Shown here one piece after another: positions 8,863 through 18,008 of a DNA stretch of 64,000 bases. A program made the position numbers and the translations under genes. The number at the start of each line of letters is the position of its first letter. Position 1 is the first letter of the stretch. The stretch covers positions 248,001 through 312,000 of the forward strand of contig NZ_VCNG01000003.1 of NCBI RefSeq assembly GCF_006227205.1, read 5' to 3'. This DNA comes from Pseudomonas sp. ICMP22404. Its GTDB lineage: Bacteria; Pseudomonadota; Gammaproteobacteria; Pseudomonadales; Pseudomonadaceae. The notes under the pieces are model-generated. The model made no database searches. It saw only the letters and a program-made list of their open reading frames with translations, and was not told where the DNA came from.

Positions 8863-10914
8863 ATGTTCTTCGCGCGTCTCAGTATTCAGTGGCGGATCAC
8901 GCTTTTGAGTGGGCTGTCCCTCCTCGCCGTGGTCGGCGCATTGACCGGTGCTTCCCTGTACCAGAACCAGCAGGGCGCAAAGTTGTTGAAGCAACAGAGC
9001 AGTCTTTTGTTGGGCCAGTCAGCCCTGGAACGCCTGCAGGCCCAAGCCCTCGCCCACGGCCAGCGGGTTGAGCGCTTCTTCAACGAAACAGCGTTGTACG
9101 GGGAAGGATTCAGCCAGGAAGTGCTGCAGCTACGCGCCCAGACCCTGGACGGCCGATTGACCGCCACGCAACTGCGCCAGGCGCTGATCGGCGCCGCCCG
9201 CCAGGCCTTGCTCAAGCGCGAGAAGATCCTCGGGCTGTACGTCGTGTTGTTGCCCGACGCGCTGGCCGGGGAAGATGCCGGTTTTTCCGACCAGCGAAAC
9301 CTGGCCGGGAACGAAAAAGGTCGCTTTGCCTTGTATTGGTCGCAAAGCCAGCCGGGGCAACTGGTCCAGGAAATACTCAGCGAAGCCCAGATCGTTGCAA
9401 ACAGTGCTCCGCCGGGCAGCGAACCGGGGAACGCCTGGTACTTCTGCCCGCAGACCGAGCGGCGAACCTGCGTGACGGAGCCCTACGAAGTCGAAGTCGA
9501 GGGCAGGAAAACCCTCATGAGCAGTATCTCGGTGCCGCTGATGGACAAGGGACAGGCCATCGGCGTCGTGGGTATGGACATCAGCCTCGACACCTTGCAG
9601 AAACTCGCCGCCAGCTTGGCCGATGACTTGTATCCTGGCCACAGCGAGATCAGCATTCTGTCCTCATCGGGCCAGCTTGCCGGCCACAGCGGCAGCGTAT
9701 CGGAGACCTCGGTCGACGTGCGCCAGAGCGTGCAGACCGTCGCGAACGGCGCCCCGTGGCAGTTGCAGATACGGGTTCCCGAAGCGCTGGTGCAGGCACC
9801 GGCCTTGCAGATGCAGGCCCAGCTGGATGAACGGCAGCAACACGCCAACTGGGTCAACCTCGGCCTGGGCCTGCTGGCCGGCGGTCTGGGCTTGTCGCTC
9901 ATCTGGCTGACCGCCTACGGCGTAACCCGGCCGCTGCTCAGCGTCGCCGACATGCTCAATGCCATTGTCGAAGGCGACGGCGACCTCACCCGGCGCCTGC
10001 CCGACGACCGCAGCGACGAGCTGGGCCAACTGGCCAACGGCTTCAATCGCTTCCTCGCCAAGCTGCAACCCATCATCCGCGATATCCAGCAAGCGTCCCA
10101 GGACACCCGCAACACCGCCGATACCTCCTCCCAGGTGGCCCAGGAAGTGAGCACGGGCATGTCCAGGCAGTACCGGGATGTCGAGCTGGCCGCTACCGCG
10201 CTGCATGAGATGAGCGCCAGTGCCCAGGAAGTCGCCCGACATTCCCATCAGGCGGCGGATGCGGCCACTCGCGCCGAAAGTGCCAGCCGATCCGGACGAG
10301 CCCTGTTCGCCAACGCCGTCAGCAGTATCGGTACCCTTGATCAAAGCCTCGAAACCACCCTCGGCCAGGTGCAGACCCTGGCCGACAACAGCCAGCAGAT
10401 CAACCAGGTGCTGGACGTGATCTGCGCCATCGCCCAGCAAACCAACCTGCTGGCCCTGAACGCTGCGATTGAAGCGGCCAGGGCCGGCGAACAGGGGCGC
10501 GGCTTCGCGGTGGTGGCAGACGAAGTCCGACACTTGGCCAGCAATACCCAGAACTCGGTGGAACACATCCGCAGGGTGATCGAGGCGCTGCAACAGCTCA
10601 GCCAGGAGGTCGTACACAACACCCAGCTCAGCCGCGAACTGGCCAGGGGCAGCGTGGTTCAAGTCGAGCAGACCCAAGTGGCGTTGCAGCACATCAGCGA
10701 CGCCGTGGAAGTGATCGAACAAATGAACCAGCAGATCGCCAGCGCGGCCCTGGAACAAAGCTCAGTGGTCGAAGACATCAGCCATCGTGTCAGCGACATC
10801 CGCACGATCAGCGAAACATTGACCAGCCGGATGCAGGACGCGTCGCAAGCCAGCCTTCAGCTCTATGACATGGCGAATCATCAGCAGCAACGGGTGGGGC
10901 ACTTCCGCACCTGA
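8863..10914 (+). CDS. Methyl-accepting chemotaxis protein
   Basis: 683 residues from the ATG at 8863 (AGGAAG upstream). An N-terminal transmembrane helix (about 12-34) is followed by a periplasmic ligand-binding region of about 300 residues of the Cache type; it carries the MDISLDTLQ segment often seen before the second Cache strand set. A second transmembrane helix (about 330-350) leads to a HAMP domain ([26 protein letters not shown]) and the cytoplasmic signalling domain. The tip is fully conserved ([20 protein letters not shown]). No C-terminal CheR-tethering pentapeptide is visible. Ligand unknown; position next to the permease and catabolic genes suggests it senses the same compound. 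Confidence 0.92.
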   Translation: MFFARLSIQWRITLLSGLSLLAVVGALTGASLYQNQQGAKLLKQQSSLLLGQSALERLQAQALAHGQRVERFFNETALYGEGFSQEVLQLRAQTLDGRLTATQLRQALIGAARQALLKREKILGLYVVLLPDALAGEDAGFSDQRNLAGNEKGRFALYWSQSQPGQLVQEILSEAQIVANSAPPGSEPGNAWYFCPQTERRTCVTEPYEVEVEGRKTLMSSISVPLMDKGQAIGVVGMDISLDTLQKLAASLADDLYPGHSEISILSSSGQLAGHSGSVSETSVDVRQSVQTVANGAPWQLQIRVPEALVQAPALQMQAQLDERQQHANWVNLGLGLLAGGLGLSLIWLTAYGVTRPLLSVADMLNAIVEGDGDLTRRLPDDRSDELGQLANGFNRFLAKLQPIIRDIQQASQDTRNTADTSSQVAQEVSTGMSRQYRDVELAATALHEMSASAQEVARHSHQAADAATRAESASRSGRALFANAVSSIGTLDQSLETTLGQVQTLADNSQQINQVLDVICAIAQQTNLLALNAAIEAARAGEQGRGFAVVADEVRHLASNTQNSVEHIRRVIEALQQLSQEVVHNTQLSRELARGSVVQVEQTQVALQHISDAVEVIEQMNQQIASAALEQSSVVEDISHRVSDIRTISETLTSRMQDASQASLQLYDMANHQQQRVGHFRT

Positions 10915-10925
10915 GTGGTATCGGC

Positions 10926-10951
10926 AGTGGCCTGTACGGTTACAGGCCACT
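10926..10951. terminator. Hairpin between convergent genes (possible bidirectional terminator)
   Basis: Perfect 11-base arms (AGTGGCCTGTA / TACAGGCCACT) enclose a 4-base loop between the chemoreceptor stop and the LysR gene stop. One arm covers part of the LysR stop codon. No T-tract follows on either side, so termination would not be canonical. Confidence 0.45.
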
Positions 10952-11804
10952 AAAGCCTGAACAGCTGTCCCATGGCCTGGCCCAGCAAATCCACCGCCTC
11001 ATCGGCCTCGCCACCGGGCGAGCGCATGAACACCACGTCATGCTCCGGAATGACCGGCAGGCCCGTGAGTATCTGCATCTTCTCCGTCACACGGGCACGA
11101 TCGATCAGGCTGATCGCCAGCCCGGCCTCGACGCACGCCTTGACGGCCTGGTTGGAGGGACTTTCCAGCACGATGCGCACCTTGCGGCCGCTGTGCCGGA
11201 GCGATTCGAGCATGGCTTGTCGATAAGGGCACTGCGCCGCGTGTACGGCCAATGGGAGCGGTTGCGAAAGGGTCAGCATCATGTTGATCGGCCCGACCCA
11301 GACAGGCGTGGCCGGTACCAACACCTGCCCCTGCGCGTCCTGCTGGCCCTTCGGCAGGGTGACGACGGCGGCCTGGAGTTTTCCACGCTGCACCAGGTCC
11401 CGTAGCGCATAACTGGGGGCGGTCTTGAGCTCCAGCACCACGTTGGGCCAGGCCGCCACGAACGTCGGCAGAATGTCGCGGATGACATGATTGGCATATT
11501 CGTCGGGCACTCCCAGACTGATGCGCCCCGCCAGACGGCTACCCTGCAGATCGGCTAGCACTCGGTCATGGGCGCTCAGCAATTCCGTAGTCGACATGAG
11601 CAGGCGCTTGCCCAGCGCCGTCAGCGAGACCGATTGATTGTCGCGGTTGAGCAGGCGCCCGCCGGCGACCGCCTCCAGCCGCTGCACATGCACGCTCACC
11701 GCCGCCGGGCTTTTATGCAGATGCTCTGCCGCGGCGCTGAACTTGCCGATACGCGCAACGGCGTGAAATGTACGAATCAGCTCGATGTCGAGTACGGCCG
11801 CCAT
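10950..11804 (-). CDS. LysR-family transcriptional regulator
   Basis: 284 residues; the ATG at 11804 has AAAGGTG 4 bases upstream. The N-terminal helix-turn-helix (DIELIRTFHAVARIGKFSAAAEHLHKSPAAVSVHVQRLE, shown here only as a family landmark in parts: FHAVARIGKFSAAAE) is followed by a periplasmic-binding-protein-like effector domain with GRISLGVPDEYANHVIRDIL. It is divergent from an EamA-type transporter across only 74 bases. This is the classic arrangement in which a LysR regulator controls the exporter next to it. Effector unknown. Confidence 0.9.
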   Translation of the reverse strand: MAAVLDIELIRTFHAVARIGKFSAAAEHLHKSPAAVSVHVQRLEAVAGGRLLNRDNQSVSLTALGKRLLMSTTELLSAHDRVLADLQGSRLAGRISLGVPDEYANHVIRDILPTFVAAWPNVVLELKTAPSYALRDLVQRGKLQAAVVTLPKGQQDAQGQVLVPATPVWVGPINMMLTLSQPLPLAVHAAQCPYRQAMLESLRHSGRKVRIVLESPSNQAVKACVEAGLAISLIDRARVTEKMQILTGLPVIPEHDVVFMRSPGGEADEAVDLLGQAMGQLFRL

Positions 11805-11878
11805 GATTCACCTTTTGTGAAGAACTGCTGCAACACATTTTGATTTATCAGATTACTGCGTTTTTGTAGCGTGGGGTC

Positions 11879-12799
11879 ATGAAAACGATCCCATGCCCTG
11901 CCTCGACCCGTTCCGCCTGGTACTGGATGATTCCGTTGCCCTTGCTGGAAGCCACATTGATCCTGACCTGGAGCTCCGGTTTTGTCGGAGCGCGCTTTTC
12001 CATCGATTACGCGCCTCCGTTGCTGGTGGTGTTCTGGCGCTGCGTCGTGATCACACTGGTGTTGTTTCCCTTCGTTGCCAAGCCGTTACGCCGGGCGCCG
12101 GCGGCGGCGCTACTGAAAAACGCCGGCATCGGCCTGCTGGCCATGGGCGGCTATCTCGCCGGTATCACCCAGGGCATTGCCCTGGGCGTGCCCGCGGGCC
12201 TCGCCGCGTTGTTCGCCGACCTGCTGCCGATGGGCCTGGCGCTGCTGGGTGCCTGCGCCCTCGGACAGCGACAGCCCTGGCAAGTCTGGGCAGGCCTGGT
12301 CATCGGCCTGGCCGGCGCCGCGCTGGCCACCCACGGTGCGCTCGCCTGGGGACACGCGCCAGGATGGGCCTATGCCCTGCCCTTGCTGGGCATGCTTTCC
12401 CTGGCCGTCGCGACCCTTTGGCAAAAGTGTCTGCCAGCGTCCGAAGCCCTGGGCCTGATGCCCAACCTCTGGCTGCAATGCTGTGTGTCGGGCGTGGTAT
12501 TTGCCGTTCTTGAAGGCATACCGGGTAGCCTGGCTCCGATACCCAGCGCCGGGTTCGCCCTGAGCGTGCTATGGACGGTGGGCTTGTCGACGATGGGCGG
12601 CTATGGGCTGTACTGGCTCTGCCTGCGCCGCGCAACCGCCACCCGCGTCGCCAGCCTCCTCTACCTCAGCCCACCGGTCACAATGCTTTGGGCCTGGGCC
12701 ATGTTCAACGAACCGCTGTCATGGCCGATGGCGTTGGGAATGCTGGTGTCCGGGGCGGGCATCTGGCTGGTCGTTCGCGTCGAGGCCCGGCAAGCCTGA
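11879..12799 (+). CDS. EamA-family (DMT superfamily) transporter
   Basis: 306 residues with about ten hydrophobic segments in two EamA repeats. The first repeat begins ATLILTWSSGFVGARFS and the second begins after the central AWGHAPGWAYALPLLGML segment. Members of this inner-membrane family export amino acids or other metabolites, or take up nucleotides and sugars. The ribosome binding site is weak (GTGGGG). It is divergent from the LysR gene, which probably regulates it. The stop codon overlaps the first base of a large inverted repeat containing a REP hairpin. Confidence 0.87.
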   Translation: MKTIPCPASTRSAWYWMIPLPLLEATLILTWSSGFVGARFSIDYAPPLLVVFWRCVVITLVLFPFVAKPLRRAPAAALLKNAGIGLLAMGGYLAGITQGIALGVPAGLAALFADLLPMGLALLGACALGQRQPWQVWAGLVIGLAGAALATHGALAWGHAPGWAYALPLLGMLSLAVATLWQKCLPASEALGLMPNLWLQCCVSGVVFAVLEGIPGSLAPIPSAGFALSVLWTVGLSTMGGYGLYWLCLRRATATRVASLLYLSPPVTMLWAWAMFNEPLSWPMALGMLVSGAGIWLVVRVEARQA

Positions 12800-12882
12800 T
12801 GCCAGTCAGTTAAGCCACAACCCGTGGGAGTAAAGCTTGCTCCCACAGGATTAGCGCCGTTTGCTCCTCAACTGACTGGCAT
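12799..12882. repeat. REP hairpin nested inside a larger inverted repeat
   Basis: Outer arms of 13 bases (ATGCCAGTCAGTT at 12799-12811 and AACTGACTGGCAT at 12870-12882) are perfectly complementary. Between them is a REP-type hairpin with arms GTGGGAG (12824-12830) and CTCCCAC (12840-12846). The structure lies between the EamA gene and the convergent DeoR-type gene and may act as a transcription terminator. Confidence 0.7.
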
Positions 12883-12907
12883 TGGGGCAAGCCCGGCAGC
12901 GAGCGAC

Positions 12908-13687
12908 CTAACGAGACGCCGTCACGACATTGGAAATCCGGCTGAAGAAAGGCTCCAGGCGCTCCCGCGGCGCGTCGTGCTCCACCACCAGTGCGGAAAC
13001 TTCGCCACACGCGGCCACCTGGTAGTGCGCCACGCTGGAGAGTTTTTCGTTGGTCACCGCCACGACCACCTGGCCGCTCGCTGCGACCACCGCGCGCTTG
13101 AATTCAGCGTCGTCCAGGCCGAAAGCGGTAATGCCGTTGTCCGGATCGATGGCGCAGGCGCCGAGAAAGCACAGGTCGAAACTGAACTGCCGCAGCTGCT
13201 GCGCCGCGGCCAGCCCGATTGCGCCGCCTGCCACCGGGTTCAAGCGCCCGCCCAGCACGATGACCTCGGCGCGAGGCAACTTCATCAGTTGCACCGCAAT
13301 CAGTGGCGAGTTGGTGGTGACGGTGAACTGGAGCTGGGGGTCAATGGCGCAGGCAATGGCCAGGTTGGTGGAACCGGCATCGATGAAGACGTGCTGCCCG
13401 GCGCTCAACAACCCGGCGGCGGTCTGGCCGAGACTGTTCTTGCGCCCGGCGTCCTGCCTGACGCGAACGTCTATCGGTCGCTCGGCCGCGGGCAGGAGAA
13501 TGGCGCCCCCGTAAACGCGTTTACATAGCCCGGCCGCCGCCAACGCCCCCAGGTCGCGTCGGATCGAGTGCTCGGACACATTCAGTTCACTGGCCAGATC
13601 GGCCGCGATCACGCGGCCATATCGCGCAAGGCGTTCGCTGATGAACTGCTGGCGTTCGCCGGGGAATACATCGTTGGGTGAGCTCAT
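12908..13687 (-). CDS. DeoR/GlpR-family transcriptional repressor
   Basis: 259 residues from the ATG at 13687; the open frame could begin at 13714, but the extra residues lie over the operator-like palindrome. An N-terminal DeoR winged helix (ERQQFISERLARYGRVIAAD and then SEHSIRRDLGALAAAGLCKRVYGG, a family hallmark) is followed by the sugar-phosphate-sensing DeoRC domain. That domain has FIDAGSTNLAIA and a later GLDDAEFKRA motif. Members respond to phosphorylated sugars, but no sugar transport or kinase genes are adjacent, so the target is unclear. A perfect palindrome just upstream suggests autoregulation. Confidence 0.88.
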   Translation of the reverse strand: MSSPNDVFPGERQQFISERLARYGRVIAADLASELNVSEHSIRRDLGALAAAGLCKRVYGGAILLPAAERPIDVRVRQDAGRKNSLGQTAAGLLSAGQHVFIDAGSTNLAIACAIDPQLQFTVTTNSPLIAVQLMKLPRAEVIVLGGRLNPVAGGAIGLAAAQQLRQFSFDLCFLGACAIDPDNGITAFGLDDAEFKRAVVAASGQVVVAVTNEKLSSVAHYQVAACGEVSALVVEHDAPRERLEPFFSRISNVVTASR

Positions 13688-13708
13688 GGGTCTACAACCT
13701 GCATAAAC

Positions 13709-13722
13709 GAGCATAAATGCTC
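13709..13722. promoter_or_regulatory. Palindrome upstream of the DeoR-type gene (candidate operator)
   Basis: GAGCATAAATGCTC has perfect 6-base arms around AA and lies 22-35 bases upstream of the DeoR-type start codon. A partial second copy (GCATAAA at 13701-13707) and a half-site (GAGCA at 13729-13733) sit on either side. The position suits autorepression; binding is inferred. Confidence 0.5.
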
Positions 13723-13861
13723 ATGATCGAGCAAGCATGCCGCGTATACCGCGGATCGTCAAATCGCCGATTCGAATGGCTGTGAGCCTTCGCAAAATAA
13801 TCTAAACGAGCGACTGCGCCAGGGGTCTAGACCATTAAGCCCATCCGATGAGAGCTCTACC

Positions 13862-13948
13862 ATGTTGAAATTTCTTGGCAGTACCGTTGGCATTATTTTC
13901 CTGATCGGCCTGATCGTGGTCATCGCGCTACTCAAGTTCATCTTCTGA
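13862..13948 (+). CDS. Small membrane peptide of 28 residues
   Basis: An ATG-to-TGA frame encodes MLKFLGSTVG followed by an almost continuous hydrophobic stretch (IIFLIGLIVVIALL) and the ending KFIF. It is a single predicted transmembrane helix with a basic residue near each end. A GAGAG sequence 7 bases before the ATG may serve as ribosome binding site. It is isolated between the DeoR-type gene (divergent) and the diguanylate cyclase gene (same strand, 225 bases away). No function is known to me; small single-helix proteins often adjust membrane sensors or transporters. The composition and clean helix make a chance frame unlikely, but conservation is not tested here. Confidence 0.6.
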   Translation: MLKFLGSTVGIIFLIGLIVVIALLKFIF

Positions 13949-14173
13949 CTGAAACAACTGCCGGGTTTGGGGCGCGTGTCTCCCGCACGTCTTGAGCCCG
14001 GCAGATATCCTCCTGCTTCGCCCGCCCGTCATCCATCGTGTCGCCGTGGAGATTGTGCGTGGCCGGCGCCATTTGCCGAAGGCAGTACCCTGGGCGAGGG
14101 AATTCTGAGACGATAACGAAAAAACAGGATGCCAGGGACCCAGGTATTCGACTCCATCTCTTTGGCGACTTAC

Positions 14174-15796
14174 ATGTATTCCCTTCCCTTTCAGAGTTTA
14201 CGAGCGCGAATAGCACTGGCTGTCGCCTTGGTCGTACTGGTCCTTAGTTGCCTGTTCGGTGCCGTCATTGGTGAATCGTCCATCTCCAGGCTCAAAGAGA
14301 AAACCGGCCTTCAACTGAGCGAGTACGCCTACTCGATGGTTGATCGCCTCGATCGCGATATGAGTAACCGGTCCAAGGCGCTCACCGTCCTGAGCCAACT
14401 GGAGACGTTGCGCAACGCCGCCAGCATTGGCGAAGCGCGAGCACTGCTCAACCATCTCAGCGATCAATTTCCAAGCTATTCCTGGATCGGCCTGACCGAT
14501 GCCCATGGCACGGTAGTCGCCTCGACCGACAAGTTGCTCGAAGGCGTCGACATTTCACAGCGGCCGGTCTTCGCCAATGGCCTGAACGAGACCTTCATCG
14601 GCGATGTCCATGAGGCGGTCATGCTGGCGAAGCTGCTGCCCAACCCTTCCGGCGAAGCAATGAAATTCGTCGACATCAGCATGCCGGTCCGGGACGACTC
14701 CGGGCGTCTGGTGGGCGTGCTCGCGGCGCACCTTTCCTGGAAGTGGGCTGCCGAGGTTGGCCGGTCCTTGTTCGAGCCCTTGCAGACCCACCTCCCCGGG
14801 CTGGAATTCCTGGTACTCAGCAAGGATGGCACCGTCCTCCTGGGTCCCAACGAAATGATCGGCAAACCCATCGGCATCACCGTCAGCGAAGGGAGCGGGC
14901 AAAGCTGGTCGGTCAAGCGCTGGCCGGACGGTAACCTGTATATGGCTGGTTCGGCCCAGAGCGTTGGCGTCGGCGACTATCCCGGTTTGGGGTGGACGGT
15001 CATCACGCGACAGCCGGCCGAAGCCGCTTTCGCCGAGGCTCATCGGTTGCGTAACGAGATCCTCCTATGGGGTGGCCTGCTGTCCGTTCTGTTCGCTGTG
15101 GTCGGGTGGTTTGTGGCGGGCATTATTACCGGGCCCATCAATACCATTGCCGAGGCGGCCGCCCGGTTGTCCGAGGGGGCCGATGTCAGCATCCCCCTTC
15201 TCAAGGGCAGTCGCGAGGTCGAAACACTGAGTGTTGCAATCCGCCACCTCGTCGACAGCCTGACCCGTAAGAGAGGACAGCTGGCGGTGGTCGAAGGCAT
15301 TGCCTATCGCGATGTCGTCACCGGCCTGCCCAATCGGGCGGCGCTGGAAAAGTATGTCGAGGCCGTGGGCCGCGAAGTCGATACGCAACGCGACTTCGGC
15401 GTGCTGTGCGTGGATCTCGACGGATTCAAACCCGTCAATGACGACTTCGGCCATGCTGTTGGTGATGCGTTGCTTCATGAAGTCGGCATTCGACTGCTGA
15501 CGGCCGTACGCGAAGGCGACATTGCCGTCCGCCACGGAGGGGACGAATTCGTGTTGCTGCTGCGCCTGAACAGCGAAGAATCACTGGCCAGTATGCAGGG
15601 TGCTGCGCAACGCATCCTCGCGAAACTGGCCGAACCGGTGGTATTGGCCGGACACTCGATCAAGATCGGTTGCAGTATCGGTGGCACGCTCTGGAGCGGC
15701 GGCGCGTTTGCCGACGCGCTGGCCCAGGCCGACGAAGCGCTGTACCGGGCCAAGCGTGCCGGCAAATCCCAGGCGAAGTTCCACGAGGCCGCGTAG
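14174..15796 (+). CDS. Membrane-bound diguanylate cyclase (Cache-HAMP-GGDEF)
   Basis: 540 residues from the ATG at 14174 (MYSLPFQSLRARIALAV); an in-frame ATG at 14129 adds 15 residues, and neither has a strong ribosome binding site. Domains in order are a transmembrane helix (about 9-31), a periplasmic Cache sensor (about 35-290, with GWTVITRQP near its end), a second helix (about 299-320), a HAMP segment (ITGPINTIAEAAARLSEG) and a GGDEF domain. The active site GGDEF is intact at 15536-15550. The inhibitory I-site RxxD (REGD, 15509-15520) lies exactly five residues before it. The protein should make cyclic di-GMP in response to an external ligand, with product feedback inhibition. Confidence 0.9.
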   Translation: MYSLPFQSLRARIALAVALVVLVLSCLFGAVIGESSISRLKEKTGLQLSEYAYSMVDRLDRDMSNRSKALTVLSQLETLRNAASIGEARALLNHLSDQFPSYSWIGLTDAHGTVVASTDKLLEGVDISQRPVFANGLNETFIGDVHEAVMLAKLLPNPSGEAMKFVDISMPVRDDSGRLVGVLAAHLSWKWAAEVGRSLFEPLQTHLPGLEFLVLSKDGTVLLGPNEMIGKPIGITVSEGSGQSWSVKRWPDGNLYMAGSAQSVGVGDYPGLGWTVITRQPAEAAFAEAHRLRNEILLWGGLLSVLFAVVGWFVAGIITGPINTIAEAAARLSEGADVSIPLLKGSREVETLSVAIRHLVDSLTRKRGQLAVVEGIAYRDVVTGLPNRAALEKYVEAVGREVDTQRDFGVLCVDLDGFKPVNDDFGHAVGDALLHEVGIRLLTAVREGDIAVRHGGDEFVLLLRLNSEESLASMQGAAQRILAKLAEPVVLAGHSIKIGCSIGGTLWSGGAFADALAQADEALYRAKRAGKSQAKFHEAA

Positions 15797-15837
15797 CGAA
15801 CCTGCCAGTCAAATGACTGCAAGCCGATAGGCCGCCA

Positions 15838-16063
15838 TCGCGAGCAGGCTCGCTCCCACAGGGTTCTATGGCGTACACACATGCTGCGCACACCGCAGGA
15901 TCACAGTGTGGGAGCGAGCCTGCTCGCGAAAGCGGCGTGTCTGCCACGGAGGCGCTGACTGTGCCGCCGTCTTCGCGGGCAAGCCCGGCTCCCACAGGGT
16001 CTTGTGGCGTACACAAAGGCTGCGTACACCGCAGACCCAGTGTGGGAGCGAGCCTGCTCGCGA
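15838..16063. repeat. REP cluster, four copies in alternating orientation
   Basis: Four Pseudomonas REP palindromes occur at 15838-15860, 15907-15929, 15973-15996 and 16041-16063, alternating between the TCGCGAGCAGGCTCGC and GCGAGCCTGCTCGCGA orientations, as in REPIN/BIME pairs. They fill most of the gap between the diguanylate cyclase and the convergent enoyl-CoA hydratase gene. The third copy is divergent in sequence (TTCGCGGGCAAGCCCGGCTC). Confidence 0.9.
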
Positions 16064-16084
16064 TGGCGTCTGTCAGGGCGCCGC

Positions 16085-16858
16085 TTACTTGTCCTGGAAC
16101 TCCGCCGGCCGCTTGGCCACGAAGGCCGCCATGCCTTCTTTCTGATCCTGGGTCGCGAACGCCGCATGGAATACCCGTCGCTCGAAACGCACGCCTTCGG
16201 ACAGGCTCACTTCAAACGCACGGTTGACGCTTTCCTTGACCATCATGCTGATCGGCACCGACTTGGACGCGATCAGCGCGGCAGTTTTCAGGGCGTCGTC
16301 CAGCAGTTCGTCGGCCGGTACGATCCGCGCCACGATGCCGCAACGTTCCGCTTCCACCGCATCGATGAAACGCCCGGTCAGGCACATTTCCATGGCCTTG
16401 GCCTTGCCCACCGCGCGGGTCAGGCGCTGGGTGCCGCCCATGCCCGGCAGCACACCGAGGTTGATTTCCGGCTGGCCGAACTTGGCGTTGTCGCCGGCCA
16501 GGATGAAGTCGCACATCAGCGCCAGCTCACAGCCGCCCCCCAAGGCGAAGCCGTTCACCGCCGCGATAATCGGCTTGCGGCGGTTGGCCACGCGGTCGCT
16601 GTCGCTGAACAGGTCGTCGAGGTAGATCTGCGGATAGGTCAGCTCGGCCATTTCCTTGATGTCGGCCCCGGCGGCGAAGGCCTTCTTCGAGCCGGTCAGC
16701 ACGATGCAGCCGATCTTCGGGTCCGCTTCCAGGCTGTCCAGCGCGTGGTTCAACTCACTGACGATCTGCGCGTTCAAGGCGTTCAGCGCCTGGGGACGGT
16801 TGAGGGTGATCAGGCCGACGCGGTCCTTGATTTCCAACAAAATCGTTTCGTAGCTCAT
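16085..16858 (-). CDS. Enoyl-CoA hydratase
   Basis: 257 residues from the ATG at 16858; the open frame extends further but overlaps the upstream gene. It has the crotonase fold landmarks: [15 protein letters not shown] at the N-terminus, the oxyanion-hole [11 protein letters not shown] segment, [12 protein letters not shown] with the first catalytic glutamate and [16 protein letters not shown] with the second. Both catalytic glutamates are present, so it should hydrate 2-enoyl-CoA to 3-hydroxyacyl-CoA. It is the last gene of a five-gene same-strand cluster with acyl-CoA dehydrogenase, thiolase, SDR dehydrogenase and acyl-CoA synthetase. A REP cluster follows it. Confidence 0.92.
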   Translation of the reverse strand: MSYETILLEIKDRVGLITLNRPQALNALNAQIVSELNHALDSLEADPKIGCIVLTGSKKAFAAGADIKEMAELTYPQIYLDDLFSDSDRVANRRKPIIAAVNGFALGGGCELALMCDFILAGDNAKFGQPEINLGVLPGMGGTQRLTRAVGKAKAMEMCLTGRFIDAVEAERCGIVARIVPADELLDDALKTAALIASKSVPISMMVKESVNRAFEVSLSEGVRFERRVFHAAFATQDQKEGMAAFVAKRPAEFQDK

Positions 16859-16871
16859 GCAGGACTCCTGT

Positions 16872-17999
16872 TCAAAGATTGCGCGAAATGACCATGCGCT
16901 GAATGTCGCTGGTGCCTTCGTAGATCTGGCAGACCCGTACATCGCGGTAGATGCGTTCCAGCGGGAAGTCGTTGAGATAACCGTATCCGCCCAGGGTTTG
17001 CAACGCCATAGAGCAGACTTTTTCGGCCATTTCCGAGGCGAACAACTTGGCCATGGAAGCCTCTACCAGTGCAGGCTGACCGTTATCCCGCAGCGCGGCG
17101 GCGTAATGCACCATCTGCCGTGCCACGGCGATCTGGGTCGCCATGTCCGCCAGGCGGAACGCCACGGCCTGGTGCTCGATGATCGGTTTGCCGAAACTCT
17201 GGCGCTCGCGGGCATAGTCACGGGCCGCTTCGAATGCCGCTCGTGCCATGCCGACCGATTGCGCCGCGATGCCGACCCGCCCGCCCTCCAGGTTCGCCAG
17301 GGCGATCCTGTAGCCTTCACCCTCCTCCCCCAGGCGATTGGCGACCGGGACTTTCACATCCTCGAACAGGATCTGGCAGGTGTCGGAGGCGTGCTGGCCG
17401 AGTTTGTCCTCGACCCGCGCCACGCTGTACCCCGGTGAATCGGTGGGCACGATGAACGCGCTGATGCCCCGCTTGCCTGCACTCGGATCGGTCACCGCGA
17501 ACACGATCACCACCCCGGCGTTCTGCCCGGAGGTGATGAACTGTTTGCTACCGTTGAGCACGTAATGATCGCCGTCCAGTCGTGCCCGGGTCTTGAGGCT
17601 GCTGGCGTCCGAGCCGGCCTGGGGCTCGGTCAGGGCAAAGGCGCCGAGCATCGCGCCGCTGGCCAGGGGCGTGAGAAACCGGGCCTTCTGCTCATCGCTG
17701 CCGAACTTGAGGATCGGCACGCAACCCACCGAATTGTGCACGCTCATGATGGTCGAGCACGCCCCGTCGCCGGCGGCGATTTCTTCCAGGGCCATGGCGT
17801 AAGTCAGGTAGCCGGTGTCGCAACCGCCCCACTGTTCCGGCACGAGCATGCCGAAGAAGCCCAGTTCGGCCATCTCGGCGATAGCTTCCCTGGGAAAGCG
17901 GTGCTCGCGGTCCCACTCGGCGGCGAACGGTTTCAAGCGTTCCTGGGCGAACTGCCGGGCCACGTCGCTGATTTGTGTCTGTTCTTCAGTCGGGAGCAT
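16872..17999 (-). CDS. Acyl-CoA dehydrogenase
   Basis: 375 residues, standard short/branched-chain acyl-CoA dehydrogenase length. Landmarks are [19 protein letters not shown] FAD contact (here [16 protein letters not shown]), [21 protein letters not shown] and the C-terminal [12 protein letters not shown] with catalytic base Glu361. This FAD enzyme makes the 2,3-double bond in acyl-CoA and passes electrons to ETF. It begins 9 bases after the thiolase stop codon and ends 13 bases before the enoyl-CoA hydratase start, consistent with one operon. Chain-length preference cannot be read from the sequence. Confidence 0.93.
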   Translation of the reverse strand: MLPTEEQTQISDVARQFAQERLKPFAAEWDREHRFPREAIAEMAELGFFGMLVPEQWGGCDTGYLTYAMALEEIAAGDGACSTIMSVHNSVGCVPILKFGSDEQKARFLTPLASGAMLGAFALTEPQAGSDASSLKTRARLDGDHYVLNGSKQFITSGQNAGVVIVFAVTDPSAGKRGISAFIVPTDSPGYSVARVEDKLGQHASDTCQILFEDVKVPVANRLGEEGEGYRIALANLEGGRVGIAAQSVGMARAAFEAARDYARERQSFGKPIIEHQAVAFRLADMATQIAVARQMVHYAAALRDNGQPALVEASMAKLFASEMAEKVCSMALQTLGGYGYLNDFPLERIYRDVRVCQIYEGTSDIQRMVISRNL

Positions 18000-18008
18000 G
18001 GTGATTCC

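Noticed and set aside
13958..14004. CTGCCGGG / CCCGGCAG inverted repeat after the 28-residue gene as a terminator
   Set aside because: The loop is 31 bases long and no T-tract follows; not convincing as a terminator.
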